In this document: positions 1 through 11,043 of the stretch, piece after piece
How the letters are laid out: each line of letters begins with the position of its first letter
Numbering within the stretch: position 1 is the first letter of the stretch
Assembly: GCA_028673005.1 (NCBI GenBank)
Contig: CM054117.1
Location: 33,638,561-33,702,560, forward strand
Origin: Tanypteryx hageni
Taxonomy: Eukaryota; Arthropoda; Insecta; Odonata; Petaluridae
DNA length: 64,000 bases
Direction of reading: 5' to 3'
Program-made: the position numbers and the translations under genes
Notes under the pieces: generated by a model
Told to the model about the DNA's origin: nothing
The model's database searches: none
The model's input: only the letters and a program-made list of their open reading frames with translations

Positions 1-628
1 TACGCGTATGGTTGTCGGCAGACGGAAAAGAAAAAAAGACACGATTTAAAGATATTTTCCTTCTCTGAACATAAAAGGCGTCGATTTCAAGCGGACGAAA
101 ACACTTCGATTAAACCCCGATATAGGGGTGGGGGTTTAAAAAAAAATCCACTCGAAATATTTCGAATAAAATTAGGTGGAAGCGATGTACGCGCACTCCT
201 GCGTAACGTACGACATTAGTTAAAACTCGGTCAGTCAGCATGGCTGACCGTTTAAGCCCACCTAACCCCTATCAACTCGCGTGGTTCGTTCATTTGAACT
301 CGGATTAGGATATTCTGAAAACTGTTTTTGGCGCTTTGGAAAGAGTTTTTGATCTATTCGGTTGCACGTAAAGCGCCGTTTGAAATTCCGCGGCGCTTTT
401 TCGCGTGCAACTACGTAGCAACTGCGGCGTGGAATGGCATAAATTATTTCTGGAAACGAGGTCGACGCTAAGCTTTTGCCGTCCGGAGGGAAAAATATCA
501 TTTTCGTTGAAAAACAGAAGTTAAAGGTTAGGCGAGCACATATAAATAGCAAATTACTAAGAATCAAATCAAGCTACTTAAGATTTTTTCTATTTCACTA
601 AAAGTTGTAAATAACGAGACCAATCACG
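1..628. other. AT-rich unique DNA, no gene seen
   Basis: No coding region, RNA gene or transposon boundary could be supported here. Open frames are short and have no recognisable motif. Confidence 0.5.
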
Positions 629-695
629 ATAAATTGAGAGATCATAACATTCCGCGAGGTGAAAATAAATTGAGAGATTATAATATTCTGCGAGG
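629..695. repeat. Two-copy tandem repeat (31 bp, 36-bp period)
   Basis: The stretch at 629-659 (ataaattgagagatcataac and following bases) recurs at 665-695 with about three substitutions. Both copies end in gcgagg. This is a simple local duplication with no implied function. Confidence 0.75.
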
Positions 696-3600
696 ACTAA
701 TTTTTTCGAGCTCAACTTTTGGCGATATTTAAAGAGAAGATTTCCTTGAATCTCTCACGGTCGCCTTGTAATTTTGTAAACCATGCCGCGGTTTAATTTC
801 CTTCGCTGGCTCGATTATTTCTTGTGGAGAGGAAATAGCTTCCAACTTCTCTATAAGAAGGTAAAAATTGATGATTTAAAATGCTTTCGTCGTTTTCTGT
901 AGCTCTTTTAAACCTCGCACCAAAAATTGCCATTTCAAAATGGCTCTAAAGCCTATCAAATAGTTGCACTTATTAATCAATTTTGAGGAATATGCTGAAA
1001 AGGTTAGGCTTTTCAAATTACTATATCCAAAAATAATGATTAACTGGAATTCATTCAGAAATTAGGATAAAAAAGAGATCGCTAAAAAAATCTTAATTTT
1101 TTCAACATTCGGAAAAATTCAAGGACCCCATTGGGCCCGAGGCACATGGGCACCCACGCCACCCTATTGTCACGCCACTGACTATAGAAGATCCTCTGCC
1201 CCGCAAAGAAAAGGTATTTGTTATGGCTCGCGGCCAATCGTTTTTACGTTGCCTCAAACTTTTGATCTATTTGTGCGAACATTCAGTCAGGTCAATGCAA
1301 TAGGGACATCTCATCAATACTAAATTCTCCGCATTAAAGAATGATCTACGATAGCTGAAACGCGCCTCGCGAACAAATAAACCGTTTCCATCTCTATTAC
1401 TTGATGCAGAAGAATCCACGATACCCTCTGAAAGAGGCCAACTCCCAACATTTTCCTCTTCAACTCCCCTCACTTTTTCTCCATATAAAGAGATCGATAG
1501 TAATCGAATCTCCCGCAGAAGAAGAAAGACGGCGGACGCTAGCGGCGGAGGGGAAAAATGGAAGTTTCGCCAACGGAATCCAGATTCAGTATTGGGTGAA
1601 CTCGAGCTTAACCCCTTATATAGGAGAATCGTCTTCTGCCCACTATATCGGGTCAATCGACTGACCTCTCTTTCTACGCGGTCCAGAAATGGGAAGGAGG
1701 GCCAAACGTGCCGTGCCGTCGTTCTGCCTCGCTCGCAAATTGCTTTAAGTTATTGATCGAAGGACGGCGCATTGAACTATTTGTCTCCCGAAGCTGTAAA
1801 TGACCATCCCCCTTCTCCAGCTAGCTCGATCGATAGCTTCCTCCGTATAATTTCTGAAATAACCCGTTTATTTTTTACTCCGACATGACATACGTTGGCG
1901 AACTGCCGGTCATAATTTTGGCTGCAGTTATTCGTTATTTACCAGCACGTTCCAGTGTGACAGTGGAATAATAAATCATTTTGTCAAATCGAGTGGAAAG
2001 AACAACGGCCAAAACTTTGAAGCACTCCGTAAGATGGTGCTTGTCAAAAGTCTCAAGAAACGACCTAAGGAGTAAATCGATAATTTAACTATCCCGAAAT
2101 TTCCGTGACCCGGCCAGTTATCATTTACGGGTCATTTTATCACTTCGTAAAATTTATATAACTCACGCGCCATTAAGGTACAACAAGCTAGTGTATCCTT
2201 GACGGTAGTCATATGCTTGGAATGGAGTTTGAATGTAATATAAAATATAAAATACTAACGATTCTGATTATTTGTGTCAATATCCTAATGTAAGACTATT
2301 TATAGGAAGAATACATTTTAAGACAATTTTATTTTTTTAAATATATCATCATTTGTTATTTGTCGAGTTGTTTTTGGCAATTAAACTTATTCAACTGTGT
2401 ATTTATCCACTAGAGAAGATTATGAGTTAAATTAGGGGAGATTTCGCAACTTGTCCTCGTTGCAAATGTTTCTAGATTGCGAAGGAAAGCGGAAAATGTA
2501 ATTAACGGTCCCTCTCATGTTTTGTTTTTAGATTAACCGCAAGCGAATGAAAACAATATGTCGCACGAGAAAAACAACTCCGACCGTATCAACGAAATCC
2601 AGAATTGGAAGAGAGAGTTTGCTTTGTCCTCACCATCGTGGTAGAAGGTACTCCACCTCCGCCAAAAGTAGTCTTATTTGAGGATTTGGCGGAGGGAAGG
2701 AGGAATGAGAGTGCTTTAGGCATGGAAGGGGAAGTAGTACTTCGAACGGGAAGCGCCGCGGAGACGACATTAAGGTCGTGCATTTTTCATTTGAAGGCGT
2801 CCTCTAGGCTCGCCATTGATGACTAGGGAGGACGACGGCGGTATTACTACCACGCACTCTCGCGAGATGGCTCTGTCGTAAGAACAGGAGGGGAGGAGTA
2901 AAAATAACAAAGAAGGGGTTTACTACGGGTATTGCAAGAGTGCGTGCGCGGCCGGGGAGGAAAAGGGGGCGTCGTCATTTTCTCCTCTTTCGAATGGATA
3001 TTTTTTATTTAACCCTTTTTTCAGCCTTCTTTACTCCTCTGCGCCAGCCGAAGGAGAAAAAAACAACCATATAACCTTAATTTGTTTCGCTCCTTTTTTT
3101 GCCGCCCCGATTCCTAATAACCCTTCCGCTCCTCGCGTGTCGCTTACTCACCGCAAAAGTATAGGGTCACGCGTGATATCCGGGCCGAAAAAATACGTCG
3201 CGTGACGAACACTGCGTCCGAAATGCGATTTTCTCGGATATTGTGTTCGTTTGGCGCTGTAAGAAAACATACGTTACGTCACGTGGCACTTAAGATAGGC
3301 TAAAATTAAAGCTTAATGGTGCATATATGCTTTTAAAAAATAGGCTTAGCTGTTAAGAAGTAAGAGTAATTCACAAACTTAGAACGCTTCTGTTTATTAC
3401 CACTCTCTATTTATTATGATAGAAATCTCCGTGCGTGTGAGACATTTCTTTTTGATAAGCCTGATATCCTGAGGCCATGCATAAATGGCTATCCATTCTT
3501 TTCCAAGAACCTTCGAGACTGCATCTATTCAGACATCGTCGTAGTGAGGTAATTATTAAATTCCCGAAGTCAGCGTGTTTCGGTGGCATTTTTTCTTGAA

Positions 3601-3711
3601 CGAGAAATTGTTACATTTCGCCGGAGAGTTTTTAATAAACATTTTCCATGACGACTCCTAGCTCAGTTGCCACAGGGACCTTGAATTCGCCTATAAAATA
3701 AACTCCTAGAT
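696..3711. other. Unique DNA with one possible transposon end, no gene seen
   Basis: About 3 kb of mixed AT-rich and moderately GC-rich sequence. The only structured element noticed is a possible terminal inverted repeat ending at 1180. The open frames at 1.3-1.7 and 2.6-2.8 kb overlap on both strands and carry no known motif, so they are not called genes. Confidence 0.45.
1121..1180. mobile_element. Possible end of a non-autonomous DNA transposon
   Basis: The sequence ends in tgtcacgccactg. Read on the reverse strand this begins CAGTGGCGTGACA, the style of terminus seen in several hAT-like and other TIR elements, and it is followed by a GC-rich subterminal block. No matching left end or target duplication was found, so this is only a candidate relic. 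Confidence 0.3.
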
Positions 3712-3921
3712 CACTAGAAATCAAACTTTTTAAACGCGGCACCCTTTCCAAGACGCACATAATTTCGCGGTGCCCCCATTTTACGTCTCTTTTTTACGCA
3801 TCGATTTATAAAGGGAACGAATTTTCTTCTAATGACCTCTAATTTCCAAATCTATTTACTTATCTGAGTTTTTCGCGGTGGACGTCCCGGAGTACCGCGG
3901 TACCCAGTTTGGGAAACACTG
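3712..3921 (-). mobile_element. Degenerate hAT MITE (family A)
   Basis: The left end carries a caaactttttaaacgcgg block followed by a gcggcaccc block. The right end is cagtttgggaaacactg. The interior GCGGCACCC and GCGGTACC blocks match the better-preserved copies at 5419-5707, 33681-33978 and 35458-35754. Flanking 8-mers match at only about half of positions, so the target duplication has decayed or the left boundary is slightly off. Confidence 0.6.
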
Positions 3922-5225
3922 GTCCGGATAATTTTGCACATGGTTACATTTGAGTTTGTGCATGAAAAACGTAATTTTTGTTTTGAATATTCCTTCAAAC
4001 AATTTATTACGGATGGGGAATATTGCTCGTTAAAGCATTTCTTTCGCGAAAAAATGTCGCAGCGCGACGTATTAAATGGAAGAAATAACGAGACAATAAT
4101 GTGCGGTTAGTGAATTGTACCCTCGAGTAGTTACTGAATTTAAGAGGTCAGAAGACCACCGTCATGCTATCCCACTCCCTCCTTACAAAATTAAAACAAA
4201 ACAACCCGCGCGATGCCGGAGCATGCGTTCTATTTTCGGAAAGGCTCTCGACGTAAATAAACCCATTCTATATAAATCGCGTAAAAAACCTGATGAAAAG
4301 CGGTCGAGACCACAATTGGCCGACCCTAGTCTCCACTCGGGCGCATCCAATCCGCGCAGAGGGAAAAAATTTGCCGCTTTTGTAACGGACAGTCCCGAGA
4401 CGTCGTTGACCCACGATGATACGGCCGTTTCGTAAAATGAGACGTCACACGCCCGCAAAACACCCACACGCACTCGCACTCCGGTAAAATAAAATACAAA
4501 CACAAAAAAATCCGTCTCGACGTATTTATTATTCCTCCCTCCCCCCCTCCTGCCCCTTAGGCGAATAAAACGCCCTTTTTATTTTCGTATGACTGCGACG
4601 GACAGGTCGGGTCTGTCGGATTTGTTTCTGCGGGCACGATTCTTCCTCCAAGCCCACCCTCCCCCACCTCTAAGCCCCCTTCGGAAAACAGAATCGAAGG
4701 GAGGGGGAGATTGGGAGGTGGGGATCATAAAGTGTAGCCGCGAGTGGGAGGAGAGGGGTATGTAAAGGCGTGACCTTGCGACTGCCCCCCTGCCGATCGG
4801 GCAGACGTGGGAACCGAAGCAAACCCTTGACGGCACCGCTTCCTTGTTTCTCCCTCCATTCTCCTTGTTCTTTCGTATTCGCTTGCGAGGAAGACAGCGT
4901 TAGTGGCCCCCGCCCTAACCTACTCCACCTCCTATTCTACGCATGCTATAATTTTTTTTGCTCTCCCGTCTCGTCGTGTTGCGAGGATATTGACGTATTG
5001 CGTTCCTCGCCCAGAATACATCCTATGATTACTGAGCGAGATAGATAAGGAGTTAACAGGTTTCTTTCGCGGACGGAGCTGAATAATGATAGAATGAACG
5101 CTTAAGAGGCCGCTACTTTTGTGAGGTTGTGCGTGGCATAACCGTACCTGCTGACGCAAGTGGCCATGGAGTTGAGAACGCAGTGTAGGAGAAAATACCT
5201 CTGGATAAGCGAAGGAAATGCATAA
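3922..5225. other. Unique DNA, no gene seen
   Basis: A 1.3-kb stretch containing a GC-rich patch (about 4440-4900) with overlapping meaningless frames on both strands. There is no recognisable domain, repeat boundary or RNA gene. Confidence 0.4.
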
Positions 5226-5292
5226 GTGGTGTAGCGCTTAGCGTGTAGGCTTATCAACACATAGTTCCGGAGTTCGAACCCCGCGAATGGAG
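5226..5292 (+). repeat. tRNA-like SINE head, degenerate
   Basis: A box A-like stretch (gtgtagcgcttagcgtg) is followed about 30 bases later by gagttcgaacccc, close to the pol III box B consensus GGTTCGAATCC. The fold is not a proper tRNA cloverleaf and no CCA context is seen. The best reading is the head of an old tRNA-derived SINE rather than a tRNA gene. Confidence 0.5.
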
Positions 5293-5381
5293 GTTTAAAA
5301 AACAACTATCACCTATGCCTGGCAGGCAGTATGTCAGTAAGGTAAAGAGCCGAAAACAAATGCTGCTGGCTGAATCAATAA

Positions 5382-5951
5382 CGGGGTTTCTCAACCGGGG
5401 GGTCGCAAACCACTAGTGCAGTGGTTCCCACCCTGGGTGCAGCGGCACACTGGGGCGCCGCTGCTAATGTTCAGGGGAACCGCGATAAAATTAGTTTTGT
5501 AAATAAATCAACGATTTCGATGTGTTTACAGGTAACCAGGGCATTAATTTAATCTCTAATATGCTGTGATACCAACAAATGGCAATGCCCAAAATTTTTA
5601 ATTCTCGTTTGTGAAAATATAAAAATATTGCTTGAATGCTGGGGTGCCGCAAAATTATGTTTATCTTTGAAAGGGTGCCGCGCCTACAAAAAGGTTGAGA
5701 ACCACTGCACTAGCGGGTCGCAAAGGAACTTGAAGTTGGTCGGGGAAAGATTTCTAAATAGTTTATTTTGATAAATTTTTCCATTTTTAATGACTTCGCC
5801 ATAAATTAGTTAAAGAACTAATGATAGTACAGTGTGCGCCCTCTGTGGACACGTGTACTATGTACTGCTCGAAGAAATTAGTATATATGTAGATAATAGG
5901 TGTGTCCAAAATCTAGGTGGGTCGTGCTATTAAAAATGTTGAGAAACGCTG
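5382..5951. mobile_element. hAT-type non-autonomous element, host of a nested MITE
   Basis: The left end reads cggggtttctcaacc, and the right end read in reverse is cagcgtttctcaac. Both show the hAT-like TTTCTCAAC core. The sequence gggtcgcaaa just inside the left end reappears right after the nested MITE (5717), showing one element split by a later insertion. The flanking 8-mers atcaataa and gtcattat match at 5 of 8 positions. No transposase frame is present. Confidence 0.7.
5419..5707 (+). mobile_element. hAT MITE, family A, nested copy
   Basis: The termini are cagtggttccca and, at the right, ggttgagaaccactg. The 8-bp flanks cactagtg (5411-5418) and cactagcg (5708-5715) differ at one base, as expected for a hAT target duplication. 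The 289-bp interior has no coding capacity. Its GGGGTGCCGCAAAATT-like block near the right end is shared with 35458-35754 and, inverted, with 33681-33978. Confidence 0.88.
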
Positions 5952-6049
5952 GTCATTATCCAATAGAGCTGTAGGCGAAATCGGAACGATTTGAACCACT
6001 ACAGTACTGCGATGTGGAAACCAACAAGGGAAACTGTATTATATAGTGT

Positions 6050-6172
6050 GACTTGAAAGAGAAAGAAAGCTACCAAGATATGAAGAGGATAACTGAAGTC
6101 AGAGGTATGTGGAGTACCAGGTTTAACAAAGAATAATCACGGACCTAACTATGGATAGACTATCAATGATAG
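6050..6172 (+). mobile_element. LINE 3' end fragment
   Basis: Translation from about 6068 gives SYQDMKRITEVRGMWSTRFN and then KE-stop, the last residues of a LINE-type ORF2. It aligns nearly base for base with the reverse-strand fragment at 50086-50445. The 3' tail carries a short imperfect hairpin (ctaactatggatag), the equivalent of the ctgtct/ggacag hairpin at 61261. This is a dead 5'-truncated copy. Confidence 0.75.
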
Positions 6173-7971
6173 TGTTGAAGCGATAGAACTGATAAATACC
6201 AGCGGTCCTTTTTCTCTGGTGCGTTAACCTTTAAACGACTGAGGAGCGGTCTGCGAGACACTGCTAAAGTTATTTTGTCAAATTACCCTGCTGGTTTACT
6301 TTTCGCTAGTTTAACTCTTACAAAGAAATGAAGTGAATATTAAGTTTTTATTACCTCTTAACACTAATCACAGATTATTAAACACGGAAAATTCAGTTAT
6401 AGTTATAGCTAGGGAATAAATAGTAATAAAAAATAATAAGAGTCTCAGTTGCAACATGGTCATAATTTCGCCTCACTAGCTAAAGGTGAAATGCCAACTA
6501 TAACTAGTTTTCTTCGTCTTTCACGAGTTAGCTTCAAAGCTTCAAAGATTTTCCCTAACATTAATAACTGTGAATAAAAATTTCCCGATCCCTGCTTTCA
6601 AAGTAAGAAGAACTCAAGCCTTTTTCATTCGATTTTGCAATGTCTAATTTTAAACTAGCTATCTAAAGCCGTAAATCCTCGATTTTTCTTTCCAACATCG
6701 GGTTAAAACAAGACTGAACACCTTACATTCGTGCGGGAGGTGAATGAAGGATAGATGAATAGCGCTCGGTAATGGCAAGAGCTTCTTTAACCAGACGGCA
6801 AGTTCGAAAATTGCGTGAGTTAAAAGAATGCTGGTTGCCTTTCGCAAATATGCGAGAGTTAATACTTTAAAACTGAAAATATGAGACTTTAATATTCAAT
6901 TCAAATTGTTAGTAGACGGCCAACGGCAAATGTTGCCGATTAATTCGATAAACGGTCCTTAAACTGCTATCGCTGGTGAGTTCGACCTGTTTCCTATAGT
7001 TACAATAATAAAAGGCGTATTTTCGTATTCCAAAAAATGAAATTTCGTACTCACCGCTGACCGGAATTCGCACAGTGACTTGGGAAACCAAATAGAAGTA
7101 TATGCACATTTCAGTTGGAATTCAGCCATCATCAATAGCGATTCATTGGTTTTTGATTCTGAAAATATGAATGCGTCTATTTCTCTCTCCGCATGCACGA
7201 GGGCGTATCTTCTTTACTTTTCCGATGCTCGACAGCGGCGCCGAAGACAAAAAAAGACGATCGCCGAGCGACCCCTGAGCTTTCGCCTCAATTCCCCACC
7301 GTCGCGACCCCTTTTACGTGGAGTTGACTTTACGGTCTCAGGCAATCGATGATGCATGCCGCCAAATGCCCGTCCATTAAGGAGCTCGGAGTGCAAGTTG
7401 ACGAATCGAATCGGACTATGGCGGATCGATGCCGTTCGATAGCTCGGTCGCGATGTAAACGGACAGTTTAAGTGGTATTTCGTCATCCTTCGGGTGTCAA
7501 CGGGGTCGGTCAGTCATACTCATGCGGCGATATTTTTCTCGCCCAATCTGTCGCGGTGGAAACCGTCCGCAAGGGGGGAGAGTACTGTTCTTTCGCGAGG
7601 TCGCGAACTCCGGTATTCCGTCCATTCAGAGAAAAAGAAAATGAAACGGCCTCGTGGGGAAATTGATGTCACAATATGCGGCCGGTGGAAAATTAGAAGT
7701 TTTTTTGGGGTATGCGTAAAAGCTAAAACGAGAAAAACATATGAGTAGATAGAATTGTGATTGGTATTTTGGCAACGATAAGCCGAAAGATTGCTGCCAA
7801 AACTACAATGAAAAATTTTATCATTCGCTAAGGATTTTTGGATGAATACTTCTGAAAAATAATAAAATTCCACGCGTAACTACTTAAAACTAATAGGATA
7901 TATTTCCGATTGTTCTTTAACCATCCCTTTAAGTTAGATACCCCTTAACGAAATACTTATGTGTTATCTAT
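6173..7971. other. Unique DNA, no gene seen
   Basis: AT-rich sequence with a more GC-balanced patch around 7200-7700. Overlapping open frames lie on both strands at 7.2-7.9 kb, but none contains a recognisable motif. Confidence 0.4.
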
Positions 7972-7983
7972 CATAACAAAATG
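7972..7983. repeat. 12-bp target-site duplication, left copy
   Basis: The 12-mer cataacaaaatg is repeated exactly at 8451-8462, on the other side of the large inverted repeat. Confidence 0.75.
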
Positions 7984-8450
7984 TTAAAAAAGGAATTGGA
8001 GACTACGGTCTACAGATTGGAATTAAAATTTAAAACTCCCGAACCGTAAATTAACCCAGAGAGCACTCACACGTCAATAAGAAATAAGGAAAATTAAATT
8101 ATGCTTACAAGTTTGCAGGACGATGATGGCCTACAGGGACCTGTTGTCTAAAACTATCCTAAAAAGAAGAAAAAGAAAAACACACACGCACAAGCACTCT
8201 GGAAATATATACGACTTCAGCTACTGAAGATGGGAGCATAGCTCCCGAAATACGTATCTAGAGATTTCCAGAGTGCTTGTGCGTGTGTGTTTTTATTTTT
8301 CTTCTTTTTAGGATAGTTTTAGACAACAGGTCCCTGTAGGCCATCATCGTCCTGCAAACTTGTAAGCATAATTTAATTTTCCTTATTTCTTATTGACGTG
8401 TGAGTGCTCTCTGGGTTAATTTACGGTTCGGGAGTTTAAAATTTTAATTC
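7984..8450. mobile_element. Penelope-like insertion: near-perfect 188-bp inverted repeat
   Basis: Two arms (about 8019-8206 and 8264-8451) are reverse complements over 188 bp with about one mismatch seen by eye. They are separated by a 57-bp spacer that holds a hammerhead-like motif. The insertion is flanked by an exact 12-bp direct repeat. An unpaired 35-bp lead (7984-8018) precedes the left arm. There is no open frame. Inverted terminal repeats with hammerhead motifs and variable target duplications are known from Penelope-like retroelements; the family assignment is inference. Confidence 0.75.
8221..8261 (+). ncRNA. Hammerhead ribozyme-like motif
   Basis: CTGAAGA at 8224-8230 fits the catalytic consensus CUGANGA. 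One unpaired T follows, then stem II gggagc/gctccc with loop ata, then GAAA at 8247-8250. Stem III is A-T-A (8250-8252) with T-A-T (8255-8257) around a 2-base loop, giving an AUC cleavage triplet that ends at C8258. Stem I is cta (8221-8223) with tag (8259-8261). The extra T between the core and stem II, and the short stems I and III, may weaken or abolish activity. Confidence 0.6.
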
Positions 8451-8462
8451 CATAACAAAATG
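8451..8462. repeat. 12-bp target-site duplication, right copy
   Basis: Exact copy of 7972-7983. Confidence 0.75.
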
Positions 8463-8937
8463 CAACAATTTTGAGAGCTATGCCTGAATTATAGTTGGAG
8501 ATTATTGTGTTTATATTGCTTAATTCTCCAATGTAAAGAATTTATTATTTATTCGAGCCAAATTGAAAATGCGATACTATTACTTTTTACCCAAGAACGT
8601 TAAAATAACTCCATCGATATCTTTAATTGAAGGGCGATGACAGATACGTAAATGGGATGATAATTTATTTAGCGTACCTAAGTGTGAAACCTTAGCATGA
8701 GAATAAAAATATTTTAACTATTTCAATTTATGAAATTCTTATGTGAAATTTGCGCACCAGTCCAAAATTTTTTTTAAATATCTAGCATATGTACACTTTT
8801 GTATTCATTTGTCGACGAGCTTGTTGAACAAATTTGACTTTTTACGGAAATCTATATTACGTCATCTTGTGATATAGTACCCCTTTTTGGTCATTCTTGT
8901 TTAAGAGTCCTACCTAATTCCTGTTAAAAACCACATA

Positions 8938-9834
8938 CAAGGGCAAGGGCATAGTTAAGGCAATTTATTTTTTATTAAATCTAGAAAGGTAAAATGTACA
9001 AACAAATTTTTCAATGTAGTCCCCTTACTTTTACAAACACTTGTTAAATTGGTCCACAAGCTACTTAATTCCGTCTGAGATGAACGGTTTAAGTTGTTTC
9101 TGCAGCCAAGTTTGCACTGCTTCTTTGACTTTGTCATCATGTGAAAATTGACGTCCACACAATGCTTATTTCAGAGGACCAAAAAGGTGATAATCGCCTG
9201 GGGTTATGTTTTGACTGTAGAGTGGGTGAGGAAGAATTTCAGATTTAAGCTCTTCAATTGTGTCAATGGTTGCAGTGGCTGGATGAGGTCGAGCATTGTC
9301 ACGATACAAAAGAACACCTTTTGACAGCAATCCTCTGCGTTTACTGTGAATAGCACGAACTGCGATATTTCAAGTCATTGTGCATCATTGAATACGGAGA
9401 TCCATAGCTGATGTCTAACATTTCGGCAACAGCAATAACAGTAATACGTCTGTTTTCTCATATGAGAGCATTAACTCGATCAACATTGTTTGCTGTTCTT
9501 GAACTTGTCGGATGGCCTGTACGGTCTTCGTACACTTTTCTTTGACTTATACACTTCACCATACTGTGCTAAAATTCTCCCATAAATCTCAGAGGGTTTG
9601 ACCCCTTCTGACCACAAAGATCTGCCGACAACACCTTGTTCACTAACGGTGCAATCGGAAAGCAGAGCTGACATGTTTAGCCCTCAACTGTACAAGACAC
9701 AATGAGCACCAGCAACTGGGAAGACACATTTAGACTTGTTTGACTCTATAGTAACTATGATGACATAGAGAGTGCGTTCTGACATTGTGTATAATTCTTG
9801 CACGCAAATTGCCTTTACTTTTTGATTTCCCTTG
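8938..9834 (-). mobile_element. Internally deleted mariner element
   Basis: The termini are caagggcaagggcat on the left and, in reverse, caagggaaatcaaaaag on the right. Both lead into a shared aaggcaattt block about 22-31 bases in. The element is flanked by TA on both sides (8936-8937 and 9835-9836), the mariner target. At 897 bp it is shorter than the usual ~1.3 kb. It carries a broken transposase on the minus strand. Confidence 0.88.
8955..9674 (-). pseudogene. Mariner (DD34D) transposase, broken
   Basis: Mariner transposases bind the element's terminal repeats and cut and paste it at TA sites. Reading from 9674 downward, the N-terminal helix-turn-helix part includes GVKPSEIYGRILAQYGE, followed by frameshifted linker and VNALI / ITVIAVAEMLDISYGSPYS pieces. 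Sequence that should hold the first catalytic Asp is missing. The second catalytic Asp is in YRDNARPH (codon 9298-9300) and the third in TPGDYHLF (9193-9195). Exactly 34 residues lie between them, which is the mariner signature. The C-terminus continues through VKEAVQTWLQKQLKPF to about 8955 with several stop codons. The deletion, frameshifts and stops make it non-functional. Confidence 0.88.
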
Positions 9835-9836
9835 TA

Positions 9837-10888
9837 CGATTCCTCCTATCCAAAATATGCAAAAGCAATCTCCCATGAGATTATTTTTTTAAACCTTTCC
9901 AAAGCAATTATTTAAGTTCGACGTTGATTTTCAATTTTTCAAGGAAACAACTTCAGAATGGCGAACGCTGGCCACTGTTTAATATTAATTCAGCTCACAC
10001 ATTCTACGTGCTTTCGATCGAATCATTTCATGTTCACCATATGCTACGTATTTGATTTATTTATCACCTGACAGTTGCGGAATAAAATAAATTTTCATCC
10101 GCCGATAGAAAATTCTTTTATTTATTGACTTAAGCTGTATGTGATAAAAAGTGATTTATTTCTGAAACATCCGCTGCAAAATCTAGTTATTTTCCAAAAA
10201 TCTAAGAATGCGGATAAATGAACGTTAATATTATGCGAAATGAGTTCGTGGCAAGTGCATCTGTCGCGAAAATTATATTAGCTTGCACTTCCTATTTTTC
10301 TTCGCGCAGGGAAAACTTTCTTTTCCATTGATCGAATTACACACGAGTTTAATTCAGCCTCGTAAAAATTTCGTCTAGATGTCCTGGATAATGAGGGTGC
10401 GGTCCGTTTCAATGAAACTTGAGTGATCACTGGTTTCCTAAGTTTTGTTTTGACTGGCGGAAAATAGTTTACACCTCTTCTCTTTCAATGGCTGGCGTTG
10501 TTCCAAGAGATTTACAAATTTGGGATGACTCTAAAAGAAAACAACTTTCTCAAACGAACGAATTTGCATACAATTCACTTTCATTTTTATATTTCCATCG
10601 GGGCAGTGACACTGATTTCTTGCTGAGGGCTATTTTCAACGAGTGGTTCTTTTATTCTTCTCTTTCGCGCTAGAAAAAAATGCCGTTAAAAATTTTGTCT
10701 TCACACGTCTTTCATTGTTATTCGTGACAACCTCCGGGTAAATATTTTATTGGCATCATTACTACCGGAAAGAATTATATATTGTCGTCACCCCTTTCTC
10801 TCGAAAATTTGAGGAAATGCCCACCTTTCAAGTTCAAAATAGTTGTGGTTTAATAAACAATTATCACAATAACATACCTCACTAATAC
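9837..10888. other. AT-rich unique DNA, no gene seen
   Basis: An open frame at 10419-10673 has no recognisable motif and is unremarkable in length for random sequence. Nothing else is supported. Confidence 0.4.
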
Positions 10889-11043
10889 TTACAAAGAAGC
10901 TGTATGTACTGTAATATTCCATTTTAAAATAAGGAACGACCCATGTTTCAATATTTCCAAAGCATCTTCAGCTATTTAAAAAGAAACTTAAGTCGTTCTG
11001 CATTATAAAATAAAACGGAAAATAACAACATAGCTTCTTTGTA
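10889..11043. mobile_element. Short imperfect palindrome, Penelope-like
   Basis: The left arm (ttacaaagaagctgtatgta and on, about 10889-10931) pairs with the right arm (about 11001-11043, ending in agcttctttgtaa) with mismatches and small indels. A degenerate hammerhead-like core lies between the arms on the minus strand. The layout repeats that of 7984-8450 and 60377-60872 in a smaller, older form. Confidence 0.55.
10938..10971 (-). ncRNA. Degenerate hammerhead-like motif
   Basis: Read on the minus strand, CTGAAGA is followed by a weakly paired segment, then TGAAAC and ATGGGTC. The core boxes and a possible GUC cleavage triplet are present. Stem II is poorly paired, so activity is unlikely. 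Confidence 0.4.
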
